Shown here piece by piece: positions 34,126 through 43,700 of a stretch of 64,000 nt of DNA. Positions within the stretch are counted from its first letter, which is position 1. Each line of letters begins with the position of its first letter. Source of the stretch: DAOUTW01 sp964523575 (GTDB lineage: Bacteria; Zixibacteria; MSB-5A5; GN15; JAAZOE01); assembly GCA_964523575.1 (NCBI GenBank), contig CAZGAV010000010.1:8162-72161 (forward strand), in the 5' to 3' direction. A model generated the notes under the pieces. The model saw nothing but the letters and a program-made list of their open reading frames with translations, did not search any database and was not told the origin of the DNA. The translations under genes were made by a program, and so were the position numbers.

Positions 34126-35274
34126 ATGAACGATGATCTGAATGCCATCAGACACCGGCTTCATTCGCAGGCCGAACTCTCTGAGCACGAAAGCGCCACG
34201 GCCGCGCTGATCGGCGATTACCTGAAACAGCAATCGCCGGATAAATTAATCATCGGGCTGGGCGGTCATGGGCTGGCCGCGATCTATGAGGGGAAGAAGC
34301 CGGGTCCGAGGATATTGATTCGGTGCGAACTTGACGGCCTGCCGATCACCGAAACGACGGCGCTTGATTATGCCTCGAAAAACCGCGGCGCGGCCCATAA
34401 ATGCGGCCATGACGGTCATATGACCATCCTGCTCGGCCTGTCGAGGCTTTTCAAAAAAGTCCGACCTGCCAATGGATCGGTGGTTTTGCTTTTTCAGCCG
34501 TCCGAAGAAAACGGCCGGGGGGCCGGTCGTGTTATCGATGACCCGCAGTTTCGCGAAATCACTCCCGACTATGTTTTCGCTCTTCATAACCTGCCCGGTT
34601 TTGAGCGCCATCAGATTATCGTCCGTGAGGGGGTCTTTGCCTCGGCCTCGAAGGGATTGATAATCAAACTGCATGGCGCCACCTCGCACGCCGCCGAGCC
34701 CCAGAAGGGCCGAAGCCCGGCCCCGGCGGCGGCGGCCCTGATTCAAAATCTCAGTAGCGCCGTGCAATATCATACGGCCCTTGAGGCGGCGGCCAAGGTC
34801 ACGATCATTCATGCCCGCGTCGGGGAGATCGCCTTTGGAACCTCTCCGGGCGAGGGCGAGGTGATGGCCACCCTGCGGGCGCATGACGAAGAGGTCATGG
34901 AAAAATTATCAAAGCAATGCGCGGCGTTGGCCGAGCATATCGCCGGGACCTATGAACTGAAATATGAACTACAATGGGTCGAACCGTTCCCCTCGACGGT
35001 GAATGACGGCAATTGCGTCGAGTTAATAATCGAATGCGCGGATGAGCTGGCTCTCGATGTCCATAAGCCGGCGACGCCGTTTCCCTGGTCGGAGGATTTC
35101 GGCCATTTCACCGCGCTTTGTCCCGGGGCCATGTTCGGTCTCGGGTCCGGATTGAATCATCCCGCCCTTCATCATCCGGATTATGATTTCCCGGATGACC
35201 TGATCGAAACCGGCGTGAAGATGTTCAAGGATATCATCGACAAGCTGATTGATGGTTACGATTGCCAAAAATGA
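34126..35274 (+). CDS. M20-family amidohydrolase (N-acyl-amino-acid / hippurate hydrolase type)
   Basis: 382 residues, M20D size. Metal-binding elements are RCELDGLPI (D70), AAHKCGHDGHM (C93, H95, H98), FQPSEENGRGA (catalytic Glu pair), FALHNLPGF and the C-terminal HHPDYDFPDD histidine. The M20 lid domain lies between. The Cys in HKCGHDGH is typical of the IAA-Leu hydrolase/hippuricase branch. It cleaves N-acyl groups from amino acids in the cytoplasm. The downstream alanine racemase starts 22 bases later. Confidence 0.9.
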   Translation: MNDDLNAIRHRLHSQAELSEHESATAALIGDYLKQQSPDKLIIGLGGHGLAAIYEGKKPGPRILIRCELDGLPITETTALDYASKNRGAAHKCGHDGHMTILLGLSRLFKKVRPANGSVVLLFQPSEENGRGAGRVIDDPQFREITPDYVFALHNLPGFERHQIIVREGVFASASKGLIIKLHGATSHAAEPQKGRSPAPAAAALIQNLSSAVQYHTALEAAAKVTIIHARVGEIAFGTSPGEGEVMATLRAHDEEVMEKLSKQCAALAEHIAGTYELKYELQWVEPFPSTVNDGNCVELIIECADELALDVHKPATPFPWSEDFGHFTALCPGAMFGLGSGLNHPALHHPDYDFPDDLIETGVKMFKDIIDKLIDGYDCQK

Positions 35275-35296
35275 CTGATGGAGGAAGCTAAGACAG

Positions 35297-36463
35297 ATGC
35301 GTCACTCTTCATACATAGAATTGAGCCGTTCGGCTCTGCATAAGAATATCAAATTCCTCCGGGAGTATATCGGACCCGGAGTGGAATATTCGGCGGTCAT
35401 CAAGGGCAACGCCTACGGCCACGGTATCAGACAGTTTGTGCCTCTGGCCGAGCAATGCGGGGTGCGCCGTTTCTCCGTCTTCAGTTCCGACGAAGCCCTG
35501 CTGGCTTCGGCGAGTACCGAAGCCGAAAGCGACATCTGTATCATGGGGGCCATCGACAACGGCGATATCGAATGGGCCGTCGAAAACGATATTTCATTCT
35601 GGATTTTCGAAATCGACCGCCTTCAAGCGGCCATCAAAGCCTCGAAAAAAGTCGGGAAACCCGCCCGGATTCATCTCGAATTGGAGACCGGCCTCAATCG
35701 CACCGGATTACAGGACGGCCAATTATCGGAAGCAGTCGAGATCATCAAGGTCAATGCCGACCGCCTGAAGATCGAAGGCGTTTGCACTCATTATGCCGGA
35801 GCCGAAAGCGAAAGCAATTACCTGCGTATTCAGAAGCAGATCGAGGCCTTCAAGCTTCAATGTGATTCACTTCGGGGGCAATTACCGGCTCTCGGCCGAC
35901 GCCATTCGGCCTGCTCGGCCGCGGCCCTGATCTATCCTGAAACCCGGCAGGATATGGTCCGCATCGGGATTGCTCAATACGGTTTCTGGCCCAGCGGCGA
36001 AACCCGGATGCACTTCGTGCTGGAAAACGCCGGGAACGGAAAGAAACAGTTTCATGATCCCCTGAAACGGGTCATGACCTGGAAATCGAGAGTGATGAAC
36101 ATCAAGGAAGTCGGCGCCGGACAATTCGTCGGGTATGGGACGTCTTATATGACGACCGAAAAACAGAAAATCGCAGCCATCCCAATCGGCTATCACCATG
36201 GTTTCGCTCGCAGTCTGAGCAACCTCGGTCATGTGCTGATTCGCGGCCGCCGGGCGCTGGTGGTCGGGCTGGTCAATATGCACCTGATTATGGTCGATGT
36301 CACCCGGCTGCCGGATTTGCAGAAAGGAGAGGAGGTGGTTCTGATCGGCAAACAGAAAAAAGCCGAGATTACCGTCGGTTCCTTCTCCGATCTGACGCGT
36401 TTTCAAAATTACGAAGTGCTCGCCCGTCTGCCCTACAATATTCCCCGGATCATCGTCGACTGA
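35297..36463 (+). CDS. alr: alanine racemase
   Basis: 388 residues. PLP barrel with the cofactor lysine K36 in YSAVIKGNAYGHGI (Alr consensus), IHLELETGLNRTG, RIGIAQYGFWPS, and the beta-domain catalytic Tyr region QFVGYGTSYMT, then AIPIGYHHGFARSLSNLG and VGLVNMHLIMVDVT. Two Asp positions usual in Alr (GYADG and CMD) are His here, so it may act on another amino acid or be slow. It interconverts L- and D-alanine for peptidoglycan, or serves catabolism given its neighbours. Confidence 0.87.
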   Translation: MRHSSYIELSRSALHKNIKFLREYIGPGVEYSAVIKGNAYGHGIRQFVPLAEQCGVRRFSVFSSDEALLASASTEAESDICIMGAIDNGDIEWAVENDISFWIFEIDRLQAAIKASKKVGKPARIHLELETGLNRTGLQDGQLSEAVEIIKVNADRLKIEGVCTHYAGAESESNYLRIQKQIEAFKLQCDSLRGQLPALGRRHSACSAAALIYPETRQDMVRIGIAQYGFWPSGETRMHFVLENAGNGKKQFHDPLKRVMTWKSRVMNIKEVGAGQFVGYGTSYMTTEKQKIAAIPIGYHHGFARSLSNLGHVLIRGRRALVVGLVNMHLIMVDVTRLPDLQKGEEVVLIGKQKKAEITVGSFSDLTRFQNYEVLARLPYNIPRIIVD

Positions 36464-36569
36464 CCTCATAAGGCAGTCGCTCCCTCGGTTGCAGGGAAAG
36501 GATCCGAGACCGCGATGATTCGCGGTGCGAGCGCCCTGATATTAATGATAAATACTATGGAGGTATGTT

Positions 36570-38081
36570 ATGTATGCAAGCAAACTTTTTTTGGGTCTAT
36601 ATAATGATCGTCAGGAACATCCGGAACGCACCCATGCCACCTTCGAGAGAGTCGAGGAGGTATTGAGACTGGTTCTGGAAAATAAGGCTTCCGATATTAT
36701 TGAACAATGCTCCGCCGGGGTCGAGAATCGGCGGGCGGATCTAACCAAAGATCAGGCCGACCGGATCGCGGCCCTTATCGAGCGGCGATGCAGTATCGAG
36801 CAGGTAGAAGCCATCTCCGATCTTTTGATCGAAAGCGAAATATCGACGGCCGAGGCGATTGAAATTCATGAAACCTATAAAATCCCGGTGTCTCGCCTGG
36901 AAAAGGATATTATTCCCGTCCGCGGCGGATCGGCCTGGATTGTCGATAACAGGGGCAAAACCTATCTCGATATGGATTCCAATTACAGCGCTACCAACCT
37001 GGGTATGAATAACCCGGAAATTGCCCAGGGCCTGTATAATCAGGCGATGCAGTTGATTTCCATGAAGGAAGACCGGGTGCATATTCCCCGGGCCCGGTTT
37101 TTAAAAAACATCCATTCGATGATGCCCGAGGGGCTGGGACATTTTTACTGGCAGAATTCCGGGGGCGAAGCGGTTGACAAAGCACTGAAAATCGCCAAAG
37201 CCTATACCCAGAATAAGGGCGTCGTGGCCTTCAAGGGCGGTTTCCACGGCCGCACCCACGGAGCGGTGGCTGTGACCCATAACCTCAAATACCGTCAGCC
37301 GTTTTTCCTGGATAAAGAAGACTGGGTGCATTTCGTCGATTTCAACGACGCCGGGGCGGTTGAGAAATTATTTGAAAGCGGCGAAGCCCGCACCGTCATT
37401 CTGGAACTGATTCAGGGCGAAGAAGCCGGCAATCGTCCCGCCGATAAAGAATTTCCGGCGCAACTGCGGAAAATCTGCGATGACTATGGCGGCGTCATGA
37501 TTGTCGATGAAATACAAACGGGATTCGGGCGCACGGCGGCAAAGGAAGGTCAGTGGTTCGCCTGCATGCGCTATGGGGTGACGCCGGATATTATAACCAT
37601 CGGCAAAAGTTTCGGCGGTGGCTACCCGGTGACGGCGGTGGTGACCAATTCCAAAATCAGCGCCGCCATGAAACCCGGCTACGACGGCAGTACCTTCGGC
37701 GGTAATCCCATGGCTATGGTGGCGGCGTTAATCGCCACCCGGCAGATGCGTGAGAAGAATATCACCCGCAATGTCGTGGAACGGTCGTCTCAGTTCGAAA
37801 AGGGGATGGCGGCTCTCAAAGAAAAACATCCTGAAATCGGCGGGGTGCGGACAACCGGATTGATGCTCGCCTTCGAACTGCCCTCGCCCGAGAAAGTGAC
37901 CGAGTTTGAAACAGCCATGATCAAAAACGGCGTCAAGACTTCGCTTTCATCGGGATCGTTCGTTCGTTTTCTGCCGCCGCTGATCGTCACCAGAAACGAT
38001 ATAACGGTTTTGCTCGATGCCATCGACAAGTCGGTCGCGGAAATTACCGGTAAGACGCCGGTGGCCGAAAAGGCCGAATAA
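36570..38081 (+). CDS. class-III PLP aminotransferase with N-terminal extension
   Basis: 503 residues. A helical N-terminal extension of about 105 residues precedes the standard fold (RGGSAWIVDNRGKTYLDMDSNYS). Class III motifs are NSGGEAVDKALKIAK, FKGGFHGRTHGAVAVT, MIVDEIQTGFGRT, and cofactor lysine K346 in TIGKSFGGGYP. Nearest relatives are ornithine/acetylornithine and omega-amino-acid aminotransferases. It is preceded by GGAGG seven bases before the ATG. With the two racemases upstream it could deaminate ornithine, lysine or a beta-amino acid. The extension is unusual and its function unknown. Confidence 0.87.
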   Translation: MYASKLFLGLYNDRQEHPERTHATFERVEEVLRLVLENKASDIIEQCSAGVENRRADLTKDQADRIAALIERRCSIEQVEAISDLLIESEISTAEAIEIHETYKIPVSRLEKDIIPVRGGSAWIVDNRGKTYLDMDSNYSATNLGMNNPEIAQGLYNQAMQLISMKEDRVHIPRARFLKNIHSMMPEGLGHFYWQNSGGEAVDKALKIAKAYTQNKGVVAFKGGFHGRTHGAVAVTHNLKYRQPFFLDKEDWVHFVDFNDAGAVEKLFESGEARTVILELIQGEEAGNRPADKEFPAQLRKICDDYGGVMIVDEIQTGFGRTAAKEGQWFACMRYGVTPDIITIGKSFGGGYPVTAVVTNSKISAAMKPGYDGSTFGGNPMAMVAALIATRQMREKNITRNVVERSSQFEKGMAALKEKHPEIGGVRTTGLMLAFELPSPEKVTEFETAMIKNGVKTSLSSGSFVRFLPPLIVTRNDITVLLDAIDKSVAEITGKTPVAEKAE

Positions 38082-38092
38082 TAAATACCGCT

Positions 38093-39289
38093 CTATCGGT
38101 CGGACGGCAAGAACTGCTGAAGGACGTCGAGATATTTATAGCCGCTACCGGTAATAAAAATAACTACCTGGTCGCTCGGTTTGACAAAACCCATCTCGAC
38201 CAGTTTCAGCAAACAGGCCAATGAAGCGCCGCCTTCGGGCGATGAGAAAATACCCTCCTTCGAAGCCAGTTGACGGGTTTGTTCCATCAGTTCCTCATCG
38301 GTAACCGACAGGGCCAGCCCGCCGCTGGCCCGGATGGCCTGAAGCATCAAAAAATCGCCGATGGCGCCGGGGACACGCAAACCGGCGGCGACGGTATGCG
38401 GATTGGAAAATTCCTCCGCATGATCGGCTCCATTTTCGAAGGCGCGGGGAATAGGCGCACAACCTTCGGCCTGAACCGCAATCATTTTTGGACGAGGGCC
38501 GCTGATCCAGCCCATTTTTTCCATTTCGTCGAAGGCTTTCCACATCCCGATCAAACCGGTGCCGCCGCCGGTGGGATAGATGATCACATCGGGGAGACGA
38601 TAATCGAATTGTTCGGCCAGTTCGTACCCCATGGTCTTCTTGCCTTCGATCCGATACGGTTCTTTCAGGGTGGCAATCGAGAACCAGCCTTCGTCTTTGG
38701 TCCTTTGCGCCGCCCGCAGACCGCAATCTTTGATTGTCCCCTCGACCAGTTCAATCTGCGCACCATGATAAACGCCATCCACCAGAAACGGCGCCGGGAC
38801 ATCCTTGGGCATGATAATCAAACATTCCAAACCGGCTCGGGCGGCATAGGCCGCCAGAGCCGAACCGGCATTGCCGGCGGTGGGAATAATCAGTTTTTTG
38901 ATGCCCAGTTCTCTGGCCCGCGAGACAGCCATGCCCAGTCCGCGGGCTTTGAATGATCCGGTCGGATTGACGCTTTCATCCTTGAAATACAGATTTGGAA
39001 AACCGATAGCCCGGCCGATTTGAACCGACGGCAAAAGCGGCGTGCCGCCTTCACCCAGCGTTACGATATTGGCTTCGTCTTTAACCGGCAGGAGTTCGCG
39101 GTATTTCCACATGGAAAGCGTCCGCGTCCGGAGCGTAGCGGGATTCACCAGTTGTCCGGCCTTGCCATAATCATAATCGACCAATAGCGGCGCGCCGCAT
39201 TGGCAGAGCGTCATGATGGAATCGATATCGTATTCGGCCCGGCATTTGGGGCAGTACAAATTCCTGACGGTGGTGTTGGTGGTCGGCAT
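38093..39289 (-). CDS. thrC: threonine synthase
   Basis: 398 residues. N-terminal zinc-ribbon-like cysteines (C13, C16, C29, C31), then the fold-type II PLP enzyme: TLGEGGTPLL, the cofactor lysine K114 in NPTGSFKARG, PTAGNAGSALAAYAARAG, GGGTGLIGMWKAF and the C-terminal ITGSGYKYLD. It makes threonine from phosphohomoserine. The Cys motif marks the archaeal-like short class. AGGGAGA lies upstream. It is convergent with the aminotransferase (11-base gap) and 47 bases downstream of the aminopeptidase. Confidence 0.88.
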   Translation of the reverse strand: MPTTNTTVRNLYCPKCRAEYDIDSIMTLCQCGAPLLVDYDYGKAGQLVNPATLRTRTLSMWKYRELLPVKDEANIVTLGEGGTPLLPSVQIGRAIGFPNLYFKDESVNPTGSFKARGLGMAVSRARELGIKKLIIPTAGNAGSALAAYAARAGLECLIIMPKDVPAPFLVDGVYHGAQIELVEGTIKDCGLRAAQRTKDEGWFSIATLKEPYRIEGKKTMGYELAEQFDYRLPDVIIYPTGGGTGLIGMWKAFDEMEKMGWISGPRPKMIAVQAEGCAPIPRAFENGADHAEEFSNPHTVAAGLRVPGAIGDFLMLQAIRASGGLALSVTDEELMEQTRQLASKEGIFSSPEGGASLACLLKLVEMGFVKPSDQVVIFITGSGYKYLDVLQQFLPSDR

Positions 39290-39336
39290 TTATTTATCTC
39301 CCTGTCGGCGGCTGTTTATCATCCGCCGATGATTAA

Positions 39337-40506
39337 TCAGATCACAACCAGTTTTTCCTGAGGCGGCGCCAAAAAGCGCGCGCCGTTTTTTTCCAGGACA
39401 GCGTCCTCTTCCAGTCCGACACAGCCGATTCCCGGAAGCATGATTTCCAATTCGAGGGTAAAGACATTGCCTTCTTCCAGAGGCTGAAACGGCGTCGATC
39501 CGTATCGTTCCCACTTAGGGCCAATAACGGCCCCGCCGTCATGGGCCCGACGCCCCAGTTGGTGCCCGAGAGCGTGCTGGTATTCCGGATAACTGCGTTC
39601 GGCAAGCCTTTGCCGCGCCAGAGCGTCCACTTCCCAGGCGGTCATTCCGGGACGGCAGAAGGCGGCCGTTTCGATAATGATATCCCTGACCAGATCAAAG
39701 GCCGCCGCAAGTTCCTCCGGCGGTTCAGTTTCACCCGGTTTAAGAAAATAACAGAGGCGCTGGAGATCGGAACAGTATTCATCGAGCCGAAGACCGAAAT
39801 CGACATGGAGGAGATCACCCGGTCCAAGGACCGCCCCGGTCGGCTGACCATGGCCGGGCGATGATTTATCGCCGGCGTTGACGATCGTTGCAAAGGAATT
39901 GGTCCCGCCGGTCGCCGATATGCCATTGTCGATAATCTCTGCAATTTCCCGCTCGGTCATGCCGGTGGAAATCCGGGCCAAAGAATCCTCCCAGATATCG
40001 CAGGTTTTCTGCGCCGCGCGAGCCAGCAATTCGATTTCGACCGGAAGTTTGCGGCTCCGGAGTCGGGCGCAAATATCTTCGGCCGACACCAGGCGTTCGG
40101 CGTAGGGCGTACCCTCAAGGTATTCCAGCAATTGCAGATACATGCCATGAGTCAGACCATCGGCGGCCGGATTGTCGATCGAGAAATCGACGGCGATTTG
40201 ACGCGGGTCGAACTTCTCGATCAATTGCCTGAATTGCTCGCGGGCGCCTCCGATGAAAGTATGAACTTCGGTGAAACGACCGCTTCCGGCAAATAGATCG
40301 CGGTCGAAATTTCCCACCAAGGCAACGGCCTGCTTATTTCGGGAATAAAGAAAAAAGGACTCCCAGGTGGCGTCCTCGCCGACCACCAGGGGCAGGACCG
40401 GGTCGGCCATCATCATCGTCTCCCGGACAAAAACCAGCCAGAGGTCGATGTCCAGTTCGTTAAGGAGACCATAAGCCTGATCGATTTTTTGCCTGATTAT
40501 ATCCAT
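39337..40506 (-). CDS. M24-family metallopeptidase (Xaa-Pro aminopeptidase type)
   Basis: 389 residues from the ATG complementary to 40504-40506, which fits the family's creatinase-like N-terminal domain (MDIIRQKIDQAYGLL); the frame extends to 40719 with non-coding character. Pita-bread domain metal ligands: Asp pair in HVDFGLRLDEYCSDL, His in HALGHQLGRRAHDG, Glu in FTLELEIMLPG and GLEEDAVL. It removes N-terminal residues, often before proline. No strong ribosome site. It is probably co-transcribed with thrC. Confidence 0.87.
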   Translation of the reverse strand: MDIIRQKIDQAYGLLNELDIDLWLVFVRETMMMADPVLPLVVGEDATWESFFLYSRNKQAVALVGNFDRDLFAGSGRFTEVHTFIGGAREQFRQLIEKFDPRQIAVDFSIDNPAADGLTHGMYLQLLEYLEGTPYAERLVSAEDICARLRSRKLPVEIELLARAAQKTCDIWEDSLARISTGMTEREIAEIIDNGISATGGTNSFATIVNAGDKSSPGHGQPTGAVLGPGDLLHVDFGLRLDEYCSDLQRLCYFLKPGETEPPEELAAAFDLVRDIIIETAAFCRPGMTAWEVDALARQRLAERSYPEYQHALGHQLGRRAHDGGAVIGPKWERYGSTPFQPLEEGNVFTLELEIMLPGIGCVGLEEDAVLEKNGARFLAPPQEKLVVI

Positions 40507-40731
40507 AAGGCCAAAATAATCGCAGTCAACGTCGAGGACAACGACTAAATGACCAATTGTCAAGCTTTTGGCCATTGACCACGGGCTGTTCAATTTTTGC
40601 CCAGTGATGGCCGGCGGGATCGCGATGCCCGGTCGGCAAAAACCGGCCGTTTCCGGCCGCCAAGTGTTTAGAAAACATGAAGATAATCCGATATAAAGAT
40701 TAATCTCTGGTCGATTCAAAGATTCTATTAA

Positions 40732-43700
40732 ATGATGCGGACAACAATAGTAATAACAATGCTTCTCATGCTTGCCGCCGCAGTAGCGCCGGCGACAGGT
40801 TATTATGTGTCGCCCGATGGCGATGATGCCAACGATGGCCTGACTCCCGGCGCCGCCTGGAAGGACATCGATAACGGCGATGTCAAAGGTCTTCTGGCGC
40901 CGGGCGACGTCGTCAATATCCTGCCGGGACTATATTCCACCACCGCAACTATCATGCTGAGCACCTCCGGCACCGAAACGCTTCCGATTACTTATCGAGG
41001 ACCGGACAGCGGCGGAGTCATCGTCGATATGGGCGGGATCTCGGATGAAATCATCCAGATCGACGGCCATCATGTCAATCTGATCGGCCTGACCCTGACC
41101 AATTGCGGCCGCCACGCCATCCGCATCTACGGCGATACCTGTCTGGTCACCGAATGCTTTCTCCATGACTATGGTCTTCAGGGTATCGATGTTAACGGCG
41201 ACGGCAATTTGATACAGAAAAATATCATGTATAACGCCGGCCAATGCGGTATTACCAACCGCTCCGGGGCCACCGGCAACAAATTTTATGGCAATACCAT
41301 TTACAATTGCGGCTATCAGGGTATCTGGATCGATTACACTGTCTATTCCTGCCGGGCTTTCAATAATGACATCGTCTTGTGCGACGAAGGTATTTCGGGG
41401 GCATCATGGAATAAGTGCGGCTTTAACAACATCTGGAATTGCGCTTCCGGCAGCTACGTCGGTGGCGTTTATGATTCGGCCGGCGGTCTCGCAGTCGATC
41501 CTTTATTCATGAATGCGGCGGGGGCCGACTTCAACCTGCAATCAGGTTCTCCGGTCATCAACAAGGGCATCGATCTCGGCTATTCATATTATGGCTATGG
41601 GCCCGATCTGGGGGCTTTGGAATACCTTCCGGAAATTCAACGAACCTATTGGGTTTCGCCGACAGGCAATGATCTGGCCGATGGATTTTCCGCAGCCACC
41701 GCCTGGAAATCTATTGATAATGGCGAGAAAAGGGGGATCCTGGTACCGGGCGATACTATCAATATCCTCCCGGGATTATATCAGCCGGCGGCGACGCTGG
41801 AAATGATATCGAGCGGTTCGCCGACAGCGTCCATTGTTTATCGCAAAATCGGCAAGGCTTCGGCCAAAATCGACGGTCGCGCCACCATCAACACGCTGAT
41901 ATTGATCGAGGGAGATTATGTCGAGATCCATGGTCTGGAATTGACCAACAACAAAGATCACGGAATTCATATCAAGGGTGACCACGGTCTAATTACCGGC
42001 TGTTATATTCACGACATCGAAAATTTTGGAATCCGGCTCGAAGGCGATTCTATTCTGGTATTGAAAAATGTCATCGCTTTCACGCGCGACGACGGGATCC
42101 GAAACGAAGACGCCTCTTACTATTGCCGCTACTACGGCAACACCATTTATGGTTGCACCAATGACGGCATGGAGCTCAAGAAGGGATCTTCCCGGGCTTT
42201 CAACAACATCGTGGCCCAAAATGCGGTCGGTATCAAAGCCTCATCGACCGATATTTGCGCTTTCAACAATGTCTGGGGCAATCCGGGCGGCAATTACAGC
42301 GGGACCGTCGATTCCGCCGGCGGTATTTCGGTCCTGCCGAAATTCGTCAATTCCGCCGCCGGACGTTATGACCTTCTGGCTTCCGCCTCCGAAATTGACG
42401 CCGGGCTGGACCTTGGTTATCCCTACAACGGGGCCGCCCCGGATATCGGCGCCTTTGAAAAATACAATGTCTATTATGTCAACCCCAGTGGTGACGATCT
42501 TCTTAGCGGCCGCACGCCCGACAGCGCCTGGGCCTACATCGATAACGGCGATTCTCTGTTATTTCCCGGCGACACCGTCTATGTTATGCCCGGCGCCTAT
42601 ACCAACCGAGTCATAATTACGGACAGCGGTCTCGTTGATGACAGAATTGCCTATGTCGGCGTCAGGGATTCCTGCCTGATCGAAACGTCCGAAGCCGCCA
42701 ACGCCGTCAGTCTTTTATCCGAATACATCCTCTGGTCGGGTATCAGCGTTCACAACGCCATATCCGACAACATGTATATCAACGGCGGCAACAATCGAAT
42801 TGAGGCCGCCACCTTCGGGAGCGGAGGATCCTACGGCATTGATATCGCCGTCGGGCAAAACAATAACATCGTCCATAGTGTTTTTTCGAAAAACGCCCTG
42901 GCCAATATCCACATTCACGACGACTATAATGCCATCTACAACTGTTCTTTTCTCGACTCCGCCGGCTATGGAATCGACGCTCAGGGGTATCAGCACCAGA
43001 CCATAACCAACTGCATCTTTCAAGGGACAAACGGCGAAGACGTGGCCGTGATTACCAATGCAACCTCATCGTTGACCTATTGCCTTTTCTATAATAACCT
43101 GGCTTCCGCCAGCGGCGGCATCGGCATGGGAACGGGATGTTTCGTGGCCGACCCGTTATTCATAGACCCTGCCGGCGGTAATTTCAGATTGCAGTCGCAT
43201 TCCCCGGCCATTGACGCCGGGGTGTATGTTGGATTGCCGTTTGAGGGGTCGGCTCCCGATCGCGGCGCCTATGAAACCGGAATTCTCGATCAGTTGACGA
43301 TTTCGCCCGTGTATGAATCGCTGAACGCCGATTCCCAGTATCGATTTGAAACCCTCGGATGGGACAGCGTTGGCTATCCGGCCGATCCCGGACATATAAC
43401 CTGGTCGCATACCTTCGCCACCGGTAATATAAATGGCGCCGGTCTTTTTCAGCCGCAGATGATCGGAACAGGTGAAATTATCGCTGAATCGGATATCAAT
43501 CTCATCTCCGCGGCCTCGCCGACCATGACGGTGATTCCGGGCGCTTTGGATAATTTTGTTATAACCCCCAGCCGCGATACGATCTCGGCCGATGACACCA
43601 GACTTTTCACCGTCGCCGGATACGATCAGTGGGGCAATGAGGTGATCGAAACCGGATTACTGAACTGGCAGGTGATGAACAATATCGGCGTCATAGACGG

